A stretch of DNA of 42,081 nucleotides from Opitutaceae bacterium (GTDB lineage Bacteria; Verrucomicrobiota; Verrucomicrobiia; Opitutales; Opitutaceae). Under the pieces are notes generated by a model. The model was not told the DNA's origin, ran no database searches, and saw only the letters and a program-made list of their open reading frames with translations. A program made the position numbers and the translations under genes. Shown piece by piece: positions 8,817-17,245 of this stretch. The first letter of the stretch is position 1. Every line of letters starts with the position of its first letter. The stretch lies in assembly GCA_025457685.1 (NCBI GenBank), contig JALOTV010000001.1, forward strand, positions 1 through 42,081. Direction: 5' to 3'.

Positions 8817-10451
8817 ATGATTCACAATCCCGTTCTGCCAGGTTTTCGCCCCGATCCGTCGATCTGCCGAGTGGGCGAGGACTACTACCTGGCCACTTCC
8901 ACCTTCGAATGGTTCCCGGGCGTGATGCTGCACCACTCCCGCGATCTCGCGCACTGGCGTCCGATCGGGCACGCGCTCACGCGCGCCTCGCAGTTGGACC
9001 TGCGCGGCGTGGATTGCTCTGCCGGCTCGTGGGCGCCGTCGCTCAGCCATGCCGACGGCAAATTCTGGCTGATCTACACCAACGTGGTGACCACCGGGAT
9101 GGGCCGGCCTTTCAAGGACCCGCATGTGTTTCTCGTCACGGCGGAGCGCATCGAGGGACCCTGGTCGGAGCCGGTGAAGCTGGATGCGATCGGGTTCGAC
9201 CCGTCGCTATTTCATGATGACGACGGACGGAAGTGGTTGCTCAACATGCAGTGGGATTTTCGTCCCGGACGGCATCGCTTCGCCGGGATTGTGATCCAGA
9301 GATTCGATCCGGCCACCGGCCGCCTCACCGGGCCGGTGCGCGAGCTCCTGCGCAAGGAAAACATTCTTTGCGAGGGCCCCAACCTGTATAAGGAAAATGG
9401 ATACTACTACCTGATGCTGGCCGAGGGCGGCACCGGCTGGAACCACGGCATCTCCATGGCACGCTCCCGCTCGCTTTTCGGCCCCTACGAGCTGGATCCG
9501 GCCGAAGCGGTGCTGACCACGCGGCATCACCCCGGCCATGCGCTGCAAAAGGCCGGGCACGGCGAACTGGTCCGCACGCCGGCTGGCGAGTGGTGGCTAG
9601 CGCATCTGTGCAGCCGACCGCTGCGCCCCCGGGCGGCGGCCAACGCCGGATCGCCCGACAAGACGGCCAGCGCGGCCGCCCACGCGGGGGATCGGTGCGT
9701 GTTGGGACGCGAGGCGGCCTTGCAACGCGTCGTGTGGTCGGCCGATGGCTGGCTGCGCCTGGCCCATGGCGGCGTGCTCCCCGCCGAGGAGTTGCCGATG
9801 CCGGCCGGGATGAAGCCGCATCCCTGGCCGGCGCTTCCGGCGCGGACAGACTTTGTCGGGGCCGACTCGCTCGACGCCCGCTGGCAGTCCCTGCGTAGGC
9901 CGGTGGACGGCGCCTGGGCCGATTTTGTCGCGCGTCCAGGCTGGTTGCGCCTGGCGGGCGGAGAGTCGCCGCATTCCCTGCGCGATCAGAATTTTTTGGC
10001 GCGGCGCCTCGAAACTACCCGCGCCGTCGCGACGACTCGGGTCGCCTTCGCTCCGACTCGTTTCACCCAGTTCGCGGGGCTGGCCTGCTGGTATGACATC
10101 CGCACGAACTACGCCCTGCGCGTGACGCATGACGACAGGCTCGGTCGAGTGGTGAAGGTCCAGCTCAGCGATGATTTCGCGTATGCCGAACCCGAGGATG
10201 CGGTGCTGTCGATCAACGACTGGCCGGATGCGGTCTGGCTGCGCGCGGAGATCGATCGCGCGGAGCTGCGCTTTCTCGCTTCGCCCGACGGTGTGGCATG
10301 GACGCCGATCGGCGGGCTTTTCGACTTCTCCAAGGTGTCCGATGATTACGGCTCCAAGCTGCATTTCACTGGCGCGATGGTGGGCATCGGTTGCCACGAC
10401 GTGGCGGGGCAGGGGGCTTTTGCCGATTTCGAGTTTTTCGAGCTAGGCTGA
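8817..10451 (+). CDS. Glycoside hydrolase GH43 family (beta-xylosidase/arabinofuranosidase-like) with C-terminal beta-sandwich
   Basis: 'MIHNPVLPGFRPDPSICRVGEDYYLATSTFEWFPGVMLHHSRDLAHW', 'GSWAPSLSHADGKFWLIYT', 'LCEGPNLYKENGYYYLMLAEGGTGWNH'. Confidence 0.9.
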   Translation: MIHNPVLPGFRPDPSICRVGEDYYLATSTFEWFPGVMLHHSRDLAHWRPIGHALTRASQLDLRGVDCSAGSWAPSLSHADGKFWLIYTNVVTTGMGRPFKDPHVFLVTAERIEGPWSEPVKLDAIGFDPSLFHDDDGRKWLLNMQWDFRPGRHRFAGIVIQRFDPATGRLTGPVRELLRKENILCEGPNLYKENGYYYLMLAEGGTGWNHGISMARSRSLFGPYELDPAEAVLTTRHHPGHALQKAGHGELVRTPAGEWWLAHLCSRPLRPRAAANAGSPDKTASAAAHAGDRCVLGREAALQRVVWSADGWLRLAHGGVLPAEELPMPAGMKPHPWPALPARTDFVGADSLDARWQSLRRPVDGAWADFVARPGWLRLAGGESPHSLRDQNFLARRLETTRAVATTRVAFAPTRFTQFAGLACWYDIRTNYALRVTHDDRLGRVVKVQLSDDFAYAEPEDAVLSINDWPDAVWLRAEIDRAELRFLASPDGVAWTPIGGLFDFSKVSDDYGSKLHFTGAMVGIGCHDVAGQGAFADFEFFELG

Positions 10452-10550
10452 CTCAAAAATCGTGCCGGCCGGCGCAGGCCAAACTCGCGCGCTGGGTGGG
10501 ACGAGATGTGGGCCGAGCGAGACGACGTATTTCCTCGCGACGCGTGCACG

Positions 10551-10583
10551 AAAAAGGGGTGACGCCATATGGGCGTCACCCCT
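10551..10583 (-). terminator. Intrinsic terminator for the minus-strand PEP-CTERM gene
   Basis: Perfect 12-bp stem AGGGGTGACGCC (10555-10566) / GGCGTCACCCCT (10572-10583), 5-nt loop, followed on the minus strand by a T5 tract (10555-10551). Confidence 0.85.
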
Positions 10584-10608
10584 GGGTAAATGGCCGAGCC
10601 ACCGCGAA

Positions 10609-12219
10609 TCAACGAGCCGTGCGGCGCCGACGCAGGCTGACGGCCGCCAAGGCGCCGAGACCGGCGAAAGCAGCAAAGGCGGACGGCTCGGGGATCGCGG
10701 CCACGTTAAGATAGATATCGTTGCCCGATTGGAAAAGCGTGGCGCCCGCGTAGGCTTCGAGACCGGTGCCTATGCTTAGGCCGCTGGTGATCAGACTGCC
10801 GGAAAACGATGCGCCGGTGAACGCGCTGCCCAAGGTGAGGCCGTTATAGTTGGTGTTGGTGTCGCCATCGAAGAGCAGGTAGTCGCCGGCGGACAGCACG
10901 CCGGAGGTGCGGTCGGTGAAGTTGATCACGTTGCCGTTGAACCCTGCTTCGACCACGCTGGCGTTGCCGACGAAAGCGATCCGATCGGAAGCCAACCCCG
11001 CGCCGAGGTCAAAGGCGAGGAGCGCGCCGGAGCTTAGCCAGAGGTTGGTGCGGGCCGAGGCGGTTTGGTCGAAGGTGAGCGTGCCCACGCCGCCGTCGCC
11101 CGGGGCGACGATGCCGCCGGATTTCACATCGACCATGATGCCGCCGCCGGTGGCGTCGTAGGGTTTGATCGTGCCGGTGCCGCCGAGCGTTGCGCCGGAG
11201 TTGACGACGTAGGCACCGCGAGTCGTTAGCGCGGCAAGGCCTGCACCGGAAGTCGAGGTGTCGGCGATGTGCGTGCCGTTAACGAGGAGTGTGCCATCGT
11301 TGATCGTGGTCGTGCCGGCGTAGATGTTGGCGCCACTGAATTTCTGAGTGCCCGTGCCGTTTTTGATAATGGCGATGCGGGAATTCTCCAGCGCAGCGCC
11401 GGTATCCATGATGTTCGCGCCGATTTTACCAGCAAAGGTGTAGCTGGTCGAAGCGGCCGTGTTGATCGTGAGATTGCCAGTGGCGGTGGCGTTATCACCG
11501 CCACTGATGATCGTGGTGCTGTCAGAGCTGGACAGACCACCGATGGTCTGATCGCGAGTGGTGTTTGAGTTGCTCACGCCGACCGCACGGATGTAAGTCC
11601 CGTTACTGAGGACGAGTTCGCTGGCTGAGGGGAGCACATTAGCGTTTTCGGTCGTGAAGCGGCCGGCGTCCAAGGTAAGTGCCCCTGTGAAGCTGGTCCA
11701 AGTTACGGCGCCGCCGATGCGCACGGAGGAGCCGACGCCAGTCCAAGTTACACCCGAGGCGACGGAGAGCTTGAGGCCTTGCGAGCCGGTGATGGTGGCT
11801 CCGTTTATCTGAAGTGGAATGTCGATCGTATCCCCAGACTGACCGATGTTGATCGTGGGGGTGCCGGAGCTGGTGGCGAAGGTCCACGTGCCAGATCCGA
11901 GGCTGATTCGATTGTCTGTGCCAGAGCCAGTATCGCTAAAATTGATGGTGCCGAGGGTGACGCCGGATGTAGTGATATTAACATTACCGGTTAAATTCTG
12001 CTGAATGGTGGCGATTGCACCGGTGCCGCTGGGGACAGTGCCACCGTCCCAATTGCTAGTGGTTTCCCACGTAGTCGTGACTCCAGTGAGGGCGCCCGAG
12101 CTGCTCCATGAGCCGTCGGTGGCATAGGCGAGGGGGACGAGGGGACAAGTGGCGGCTATGGCCACGAGGGATAGGAGACGGCGCGTGGGCGAAGACAGGC
12201 GGTGCTGAGCTGATTTCAT
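10609..12219 (-). CDS. PEP-CTERM sorted, autotransporter-associated beta-strand repeat protein
   Basis: C-terminus 'AIPEPSAFAAFAGLGALAAVSLRRRRTAR' (PEP motif, TM helix, Arg-rich tail); 'GTQKFSGANIYAGTTTINDGTLLVNG' typical of these passenger repeats. Start moved to ATG 12219 (MKSAQHRLSSPTRRLLSLVAIAATCPLVPLAYA). Confidence 0.85.
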   Translation of the reverse strand: MKSAQHRLSSPTRRLLSLVAIAATCPLVPLAYATDGSWSSSGALTGVTTTWETTSNWDGGTVPSGTGAIATIQQNLTGNVNITTSGVTLGTINFSDTGSGTDNRISLGSGTWTFATSSGTPTINIGQSGDTIDIPLQINGATITGSQGLKLSVASGVTWTGVGSSVRIGGAVTWTSFTGALTLDAGRFTTENANVLPSASELVLSNGTYIRAVGVSNSNTTRDQTIGGLSSSDSTTIISGGDNATATGNLTINTAASTSYTFAGKIGANIMDTGAALENSRIAIIKNGTGTQKFSGANIYAGTTTINDGTLLVNGTHIADTSTSGAGLAALTTRGAYVVNSGATLGGTGTIKPYDATGGGIMVDVKSGGIVAPGDGGVGTLTFDQTASARTNLWLSSGALLAFDLGAGLASDRIAFVGNASVVEAGFNGNVINFTDRTSGVLSAGDYLLFDGDTNTNYNGLTLGSAFTGASFSGSLITSGLSIGTGLEAYAGATLFQSGNDIYLNVAAIPEPSAFAAFAGLGALAAVSLRRRRTAR

Positions 12220-12303
12220 GTGTGGGGTGGTGGACAAAAAGGGTTGGGGGGAATGTCCGATTTGCACGCAGCCGAAGTAATACGAGCGGGGCAATTTTGC
12301 CGT

Positions 12304-12399
12304 TGTTTACACTGGAAACACTGATGTGTGAAAGATGGGCGCTGTTTCCCTATTCGACGCACGGCGGTCGTGAAAATGGTTGGTTTTACAATGTAAACG
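12304..12399. promoter_or_regulatory. Candidate paired operator (two pseudo-palindromic half-elements in inverted orientation)
   Basis: TGTTTACACTGGAAAC at 12304..12319 and GTTTTACAATGTAAACG at 12383..12399 (reverse complement CGTTTACATTGTAAAAC); closely resembles the pair at 29646..29711. Confidence 0.55.
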
Positions 12400-12551
12400 G
12401 CGAAAGGGTAGCGGTGTCTCGGCGTATGGATTTCGTGCGAGTCACCCCACTCTGTTTCCCGTCGAGCCCTGCGTGTTCCGGACGCCGCGTTTCAGGCGTC
12501 ATCGCCCGCGATACAGGCGCGTCTAACAACCCCGCTTTACCTCTTACCCCC

Positions 12552-13700
12552 ATGTCTTGCCGCGTAACGATGCGCGATATCGCGAACCTTGTAGGACTCG
12601 ATCCTTCGACGGTGTCGCTCGCGCTGCGCGATCATCCGCGCATCGCGGCGGCGACCCGGGAGCGTGTGCGGCGTGCGGCGGCCAAGCTGGGCTATGCGCC
12701 AGATCCGTTGCTAAGCGCACTGGCGAGTTACCGGCGCAACGTTCATGAGAGGCCGGTGACCGCGACGCTGGGTTGGGTGAACCGCTGGAGTCCACCGAAG
12801 CGGTTGCATGAGTTTCGCGAGTTTGACGCTTGTCGCCGGATCTCATCGACGAGCTGGAGCAGATCGCGAATCTCACCAACGAGTTTGCTTTGGCCCTGGA
12901 TAGGGAACGCGCGGCGATGTTGGTGAAACACATGCCGGCGGGATTTGTGGCGACGCCGCTTGGCGACATTTTGTCTGCGTCGCTGGTTCAAGGAGGATCG
13001 GGCGGGCGCGGCCGAATGGATGGCGAAAAATCCGGATCCTTCGCCCGTGGCCGCGGCTGGTTTGATGCAGGGCTGGTTCGGCGAGGATGCGGAGCAGGCG
13101 CGCGCCTATGTCGGCGGGCTGGAGCCCGGAGTCTGGCGCGACAACGTGGCGACGTCGGTGGCCGAGGACGCGATTGTGGCTGAAAATCCGTCTGAGACCT
13201 TACGGTTTCTGGAGTTTGTCGGCGTCGAGAATTCGCGTCGCCTGGAAGTGCAGGAGTGGGCGGCGCTCGCGTGGGGGAAAAGTTCATACGCCGAGGCGAG
13301 TGCGTGGGCGGCGCAGGCGGTGGCGCCGGAGCAGAGGGAGCGCCTGCTCGCGGCGGTAAATGTCGGCTATGCGAACACGGATCCGCTGGCGGCGGCCGAG
13401 TCGCTTTTGGCCATGGTGAAAAACCGTGCGGTCGTCGCACCCGCGCTAGGCTCGATCATGCGGATCTGGGCGGCGAAGGAGCCGACGGAGGCGGCGGAGT
13501 TTGTCGCTTCGTTTCCGGCCAGTGCGGAGCAAAAGCTGGCGGTCGGGGAGTTGCTTGAGGTGTGGGGGCGGCTGGACGAGGCCTCGGCGCGCGGCTGGCT
13601 GGAAAAGTTATCCGATGCCGAAGCGCGCGACCATGCGGAGCTGGTCATGGCCCGTATAAAGGCCGGATACGTTCCGGAGGAGAAGCAACCGAACGGTTAG
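12552..13700 (+). pseudogene. Chimeric remnant: LacI-family N-terminal DNA-binding region joined out of frame to the C-terminal part of a W/A-rich helical repeat protein
   Basis: Frame of 12552: 'MRDIANLVGLDPSTVSLALRDHPRIAAATRERVRRAAAKLGYAPDPLLSALASYRR...LHEFREFDA' then homology-like sequence ends at ~12826. A second frame from ~12830 reads 'LIDELEQIANLTNEFALALDRERAAMLVKHMPAGFVATPLGDIL', then the first frame again from ~12968 reads 'LRRWFKEDRAGAAEWMAKNPDPSP...' to 13700. Confidence 0.65.
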
Positions 13701-13743
13701 GGTGTGTGTGCGCTGAACCGACGGACGGGAGCGGTGGCCCGCC

Positions 13744-16700
13744 TCACTCCACCACACCGTGGAGACGCAGTTCGGACATGTTGCAAAACCAAGCGCCGGG
13801 ATTGACCACGCGGACGTAGCGGTAGCGGCGACGGTTGTCGCGCGCGGGAAGGGATTGCCAGTCGGTCGTCGCGGTCGCGACCGATGTCAGGGCGGTCCAC
13901 GTTTTCAGGTCGTCGGAGCCTTCGACGACGGTGCCGCCGATGCGGCTGAAGTTGCGATCCTGGCGGGCGAGCAGCTCGACACGCGACAGTCGCGCGCGTT
14001 TGGCCGGACCGAAATCGAGCGTCAGGCTCTCGGCCGAGCCGCCGCCTGTGGCGCGGATGTCGGTGAACGTGGAGGCGTCGCCATCGAGGAGAATTTTGAG
14101 CCAGCGGTTACCCTCGGCCACGGGTGCGCCGGAGACCGGATCGAGCACGCGCGCGAGGTCGGGAAGATTGCGGAGCAGTGTCGAGTCGTCGCCGAGCAGC
14201 AGGCGGGATTCGTCGGTGGTGAGGAGGATCGGATCGGCGGCCGATCCGTCGGGGCGCTCGTAGTCGATACGGAAGGTTATCCAGCCTGGCGCGGACTTTT
14301 CGCGGAGCATGGTTGCCTCCGCCAGATACGACGAGGCGGTGAGCTGTTTGACCTGGGCGGTCGTGCCCTGGATGGAGGCGCGAAGTTTGCGCACGGGGCC
14401 GCGGGTGGTGATCTCGAGTCTGGCGATATCGCCAGGGACGATACGGTTTTGAATCGAGCCGGGGGAGGAGAGCGTGGCGGACTCGATGAGATTGCCGATC
14501 TCAACTCGGCGGGCGTGGAGACGAAGTTCAGAGGGTTCGAAGATTCCGCTGCTGGTTTTTTGGATGCGCAGGAAACGGTAGGGGCGGGTGCGCTGGGTGG
14601 GGAGCACTTCCACGCGGACGATGCCGGTGGACATCTCGCTTTGTCCGGAAGTCAGGCGGGTCCATTCGCGGCCGTCGTTGGAGCCCAAGAGCACGGTGCC
14701 GGCGGCGCGTTCCTCGAAATTCAGGCGGCCCTCGATGGAGAAGGCGTCCACGGCGACTTTGAAGTCGGGGCCGAAGTCGAGGGTGTAGTTGCCGTCGCGG
14801 GCGAGGGTGAAGACGGGGAAGGTGTCGTCGTTGGCGTCGGCGAGAAGGGCGAGGTTTTGGCCGGCGTCGGGCGAGGTGGAGGTCTTGACGTAATCGAGGC
14901 TGCCGTCGGCGAGCCGGGGCGAGAGCGGTTCAAGGGCGCGGATGGCGGACTGGAGGGCGGCGAAGGCGGCGTGGCGCGTGTCCGCATCGGCGGAGGTCGG
15001 CAGGGCGTCGAGCGCGGCGAGGGCTGCGTCGAGACGTTGACGCGAGGCGCGGACGTAATCGATGGCGGGATCGTAGTCGGCTTTTAGCGCGGCGACGGCG
15101 GTGTCGAAGTCGGGGGCGACGTCGAGGATGACGAATTTGGCGGCGGTGGCGCGGTCATCGCCGGCGGCGACGACAAAACGGTGTTGGCCTGCGGTGGGTT
15201 TCCACGTGAAGGCGCCCGATTGGTTGATCGATGCGCCGGCGGGGGCGGCGTGCAGGCTGTAGGCGAGGGCGACGTCTTTGCCGGGGGGGGCGGAAAAATT
15301 GAGGGTGAACGGCTGGCCGGCATAGGCGCGGGCGCGGAGGACGGTGTCGGGCTGGACGAAGCGAGGCGGGGCGAGGTGGGTTTCCGCGTCCTGCACTAGT
15401 TCCGCCAGGTCTAGCACGAGTCCGGGCGAGGGGGCGACGCGGAGGAATGCGATGTTTTCGAGCGTCTCGTAGGCGCCGAGCTCGTAGGTCGAGTAGATCC
15501 AGCGTCCTCCGGTGTCGGGGATGATCCAGGGTTGAGTGAAGCCTTGGATTTCGAGGTGGGCCGGGCGGTTGGAGCGCACGCGCAGGGCGAGGGTTTTGGA
15601 CGGGGTGGCGGCGCTGAGGATGTTGAGGCGGGCGGGCTCGGTCGTCGGGGCAACGCGCACGAAGACGGAGTCGTCCTCGCGCACGACGGTGACGGAGGGC
15701 GTAAGCGCGGTGACGCGGCGCTCCAGCGCAATGATGCCGGGCGTGGTCGGCGGCAGGAGGAGAGCAGCACCCATTTCCTCGGCCTGTTTGGGCAGGCGCA
15801 GCCAGTCGAGATCCTCGATGCGCTTCAGAAAGAGCTCGTGAAAGTGGGGGGCGGCGGAGGCGACATCCACGCCGCGCTCGTATTTGTAATAAAAATACAG
15901 ATGCCAGAAGGTGAAGGTGGTCAGGCGGCCGCGGTATTGGTCGGAGAGGCGCGGGTAGATGCGGCGGACAGTGCCATCGGGGGCCATGTCGTAGGCGACG
16001 GGAATCCAGCGGGTATCATAGCCTAGTATCCAGCGGGCGGCGTAGTCGGCGACCTTGAGGATGCGGTCGTCGAGAAACTCGAAGGGGCCGACGGCATTAG
16101 ACGCGGTGGAGGGCTCGCCGGAGACGGGGTCCACCTTGGTGCCCTGGGCCATCATAAGCATGGAAATGTGGACGAAGAGGTTCACGTCCTCGGCGGCGTG
16201 GGCGCCGTCGCGGCCGAGCTCGACGAGTTGGACCTGGGGCTCGACTTTTTTGCCGGTGAGGGCGTCGGTGTCCACGAGGCGGGCGAGTTGTTTGATGGAG
16301 CCGTCCCAGCCGGGGTTGGGGGCGGTTTTGTTGACGGTGAACCATTCTACGCGCTGGTCGTAGCCCTCGCGATCGTTGGTGAAGATGAAGGCCGACATCG
16401 CGCCGTGGAGGGCGAAGTTGTTTTGGTTCATGAACCAGCCGTTGGAATACATCACCTTTTGGACCGTGGGCGTGATCAGGTTGTGGGTGAGGCGGCGGGT
16501 GTCGTCCTCGGTCCAGCGGAGGGCGGGGTTATTCACGCTGGTGTATCGGATGATCTCGGCGCCGTTGAGCAGGCGATGAAGCGGCCAGCCGGTGTGGATG
16601 TGGCCGTCGGGGTAGTAGCTGGCCTTGGTCGGATCCATGCGCGACCAAACGCGCAGGATGCGGAGGGCGTTGGCGCGGTAGGTCTCGTCGCCGGTGAAGA

Positions 16701-17103
16701 AATACATGAGCGCCTGGGTCTGGGCGCGGCGCCCGTCCACGCCGAGACGGGTCATGACGCCGCGGTTGTTGAGACCGTCCGCGTCGGGGTAGCCGGGCCG
16801 TTCGGCGCTCTCGTTGCGGCAGGCGACGTCGCGCGCGGCGTCGGGGCTGAGGGCCATCGCGCGATAGTAGGACGCCCAAGGCTCCTTGCCGGCGATGGTC
16901 TGGGCGCGGGCGAGATCGAGGTTTTCCTTGGTGTAGCCGATGCCGGGGTGGACGAAGCCGTTGGTCACCACGCGCTCGATGCGGACGCTCTCGTTGGCGG
17001 CCGGCACGGCGGCGTTCTGCGCGCGGAGAATGCCGTGCAGTGACAGGCCGAGCAGGATGAGCGCGGACACAAAGCGGGCGAGGAAAGGGCGTGGGATTTG
17101 CAT
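13744..17103 (-). CDS. Large secreted alginate-lyase-like protein with discoidin-like (F5/8 type C) C-terminal domains
   Basis: Start moved to ATG 17103 (MQIPRPFLARFVSALILLGLSLHGILRAQ signal). 'ALMYFFTGDETYRANALRILRVWSRMDPTK...YYPDGHIHTGWPLHRLLNGAEIIRY' alginate-lyase-type helices; C-terminal 'VLLGSNDGREWTRLTSGQ...RPYRFLRIQKTSSGIFEPSELRLHA' and 'VVEGSDDLKTWTALTS...YRYVRVVNPGAWFCNMSELRLHG' discoidin-like. Confidence 0.8.
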   Translation of the reverse strand: MQIPRPFLARFVSALILLGLSLHGILRAQNAAVPAANESVRIERVVTNGFVHPGIGYTKENLDLARAQTIAGKEPWASYYRAMALSPDAARDVACRNESAERPGYPDADGLNNRGVMTRLGVDGRRAQTQALMYFFTGDETYRANALRILRVWSRMDPTKASYYPDGHIHTGWPLHRLLNGAEIIRYTSVNNPALRWTEDDTRRLTHNLITPTVQKVMYSNGWFMNQNNFALHGAMSAFIFTNDREGYDQRVEWFTVNKTAPNPGWDGSIKQLARLVDTDALTGKKVEPQVQLVELGRDGAHAAEDVNLFVHISMLMMAQGTKVDPVSGEPSTASNAVGPFEFLDDRILKVADYAARWILGYDTRWIPVAYDMAPDGTVRRIYPRLSDQYRGRLTTFTFWHLYFYYKYERGVDVASAAPHFHELFLKRIEDLDWLRLPKQAEEMGAALLLPPTTPGIIALERRVTALTPSVTVVREDDSVFVRVAPTTEPARLNILSAATPSKTLALRVRSNRPAHLEIQGFTQPWIIPDTGGRWIYSTYELGAYETLENIAFLRVAPSPGLVLDLAELVQDAETHLAPPRFVQPDTVLRARAYAGQPFTLNFSAPPGKDVALAYSLHAAPAGASINQSGAFTWKPTAGQHRFVVAAGDDRATAAKFVILDVAPDFDTAVAALKADYDPAIDYVRASRQRLDAALAALDALPTSADADTRHAAFAALQSAIRALEPLSPRLADGSLDYVKTSTSPDAGQNLALLADANDDTFPVFTLARDGNYTLDFGPDFKVAVDAFSIEGRLNFEERAAGTVLLGSNDGREWTRLTSGQSEMSTGIVRVEVLPTQRTRPYRFLRIQKTSSGIFEPSELRLHARRVEIGNLIESATLSSPGSIQNRIVPGDIARLEITTRGPVRKLRASIQGTTAQVKQLTASSYLAEATMLREKSAPGWITFRIDYERPDGSAADPILLTTDESRLLLGDDSTLLRNLPDLARVLDPVSGAPVAEGNRWLKILLDGDASTFTDIRATGGGSAESLTLDFGPAKRARLSRVELLARQDRNFSRIGGTVVEGSDDLKTWTALTSVATATTDWQSLPARDNRRRYRYVRVVNPGAWFCNMSELRLHGVVE

Positions 17104-17245
17104 GAACGAGCGGATGGAGGTGCGGCGGCTAAGCCTGACCGGCGCGGAGGCGGGGAAGGGGAAAACTAGCTTGGCGAAAACCAAGCATCGTCCCTGGCGG
17201 AGGTGCAAAGGCCCCGGGGCTTACATTGTTAAACGCCCGCGATTC

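Noticed and set aside
13759-15087. 442-aa plus-strand ORF
   Set aside because: Antisense to the alginate-lyase-like gene; no domain motifs.
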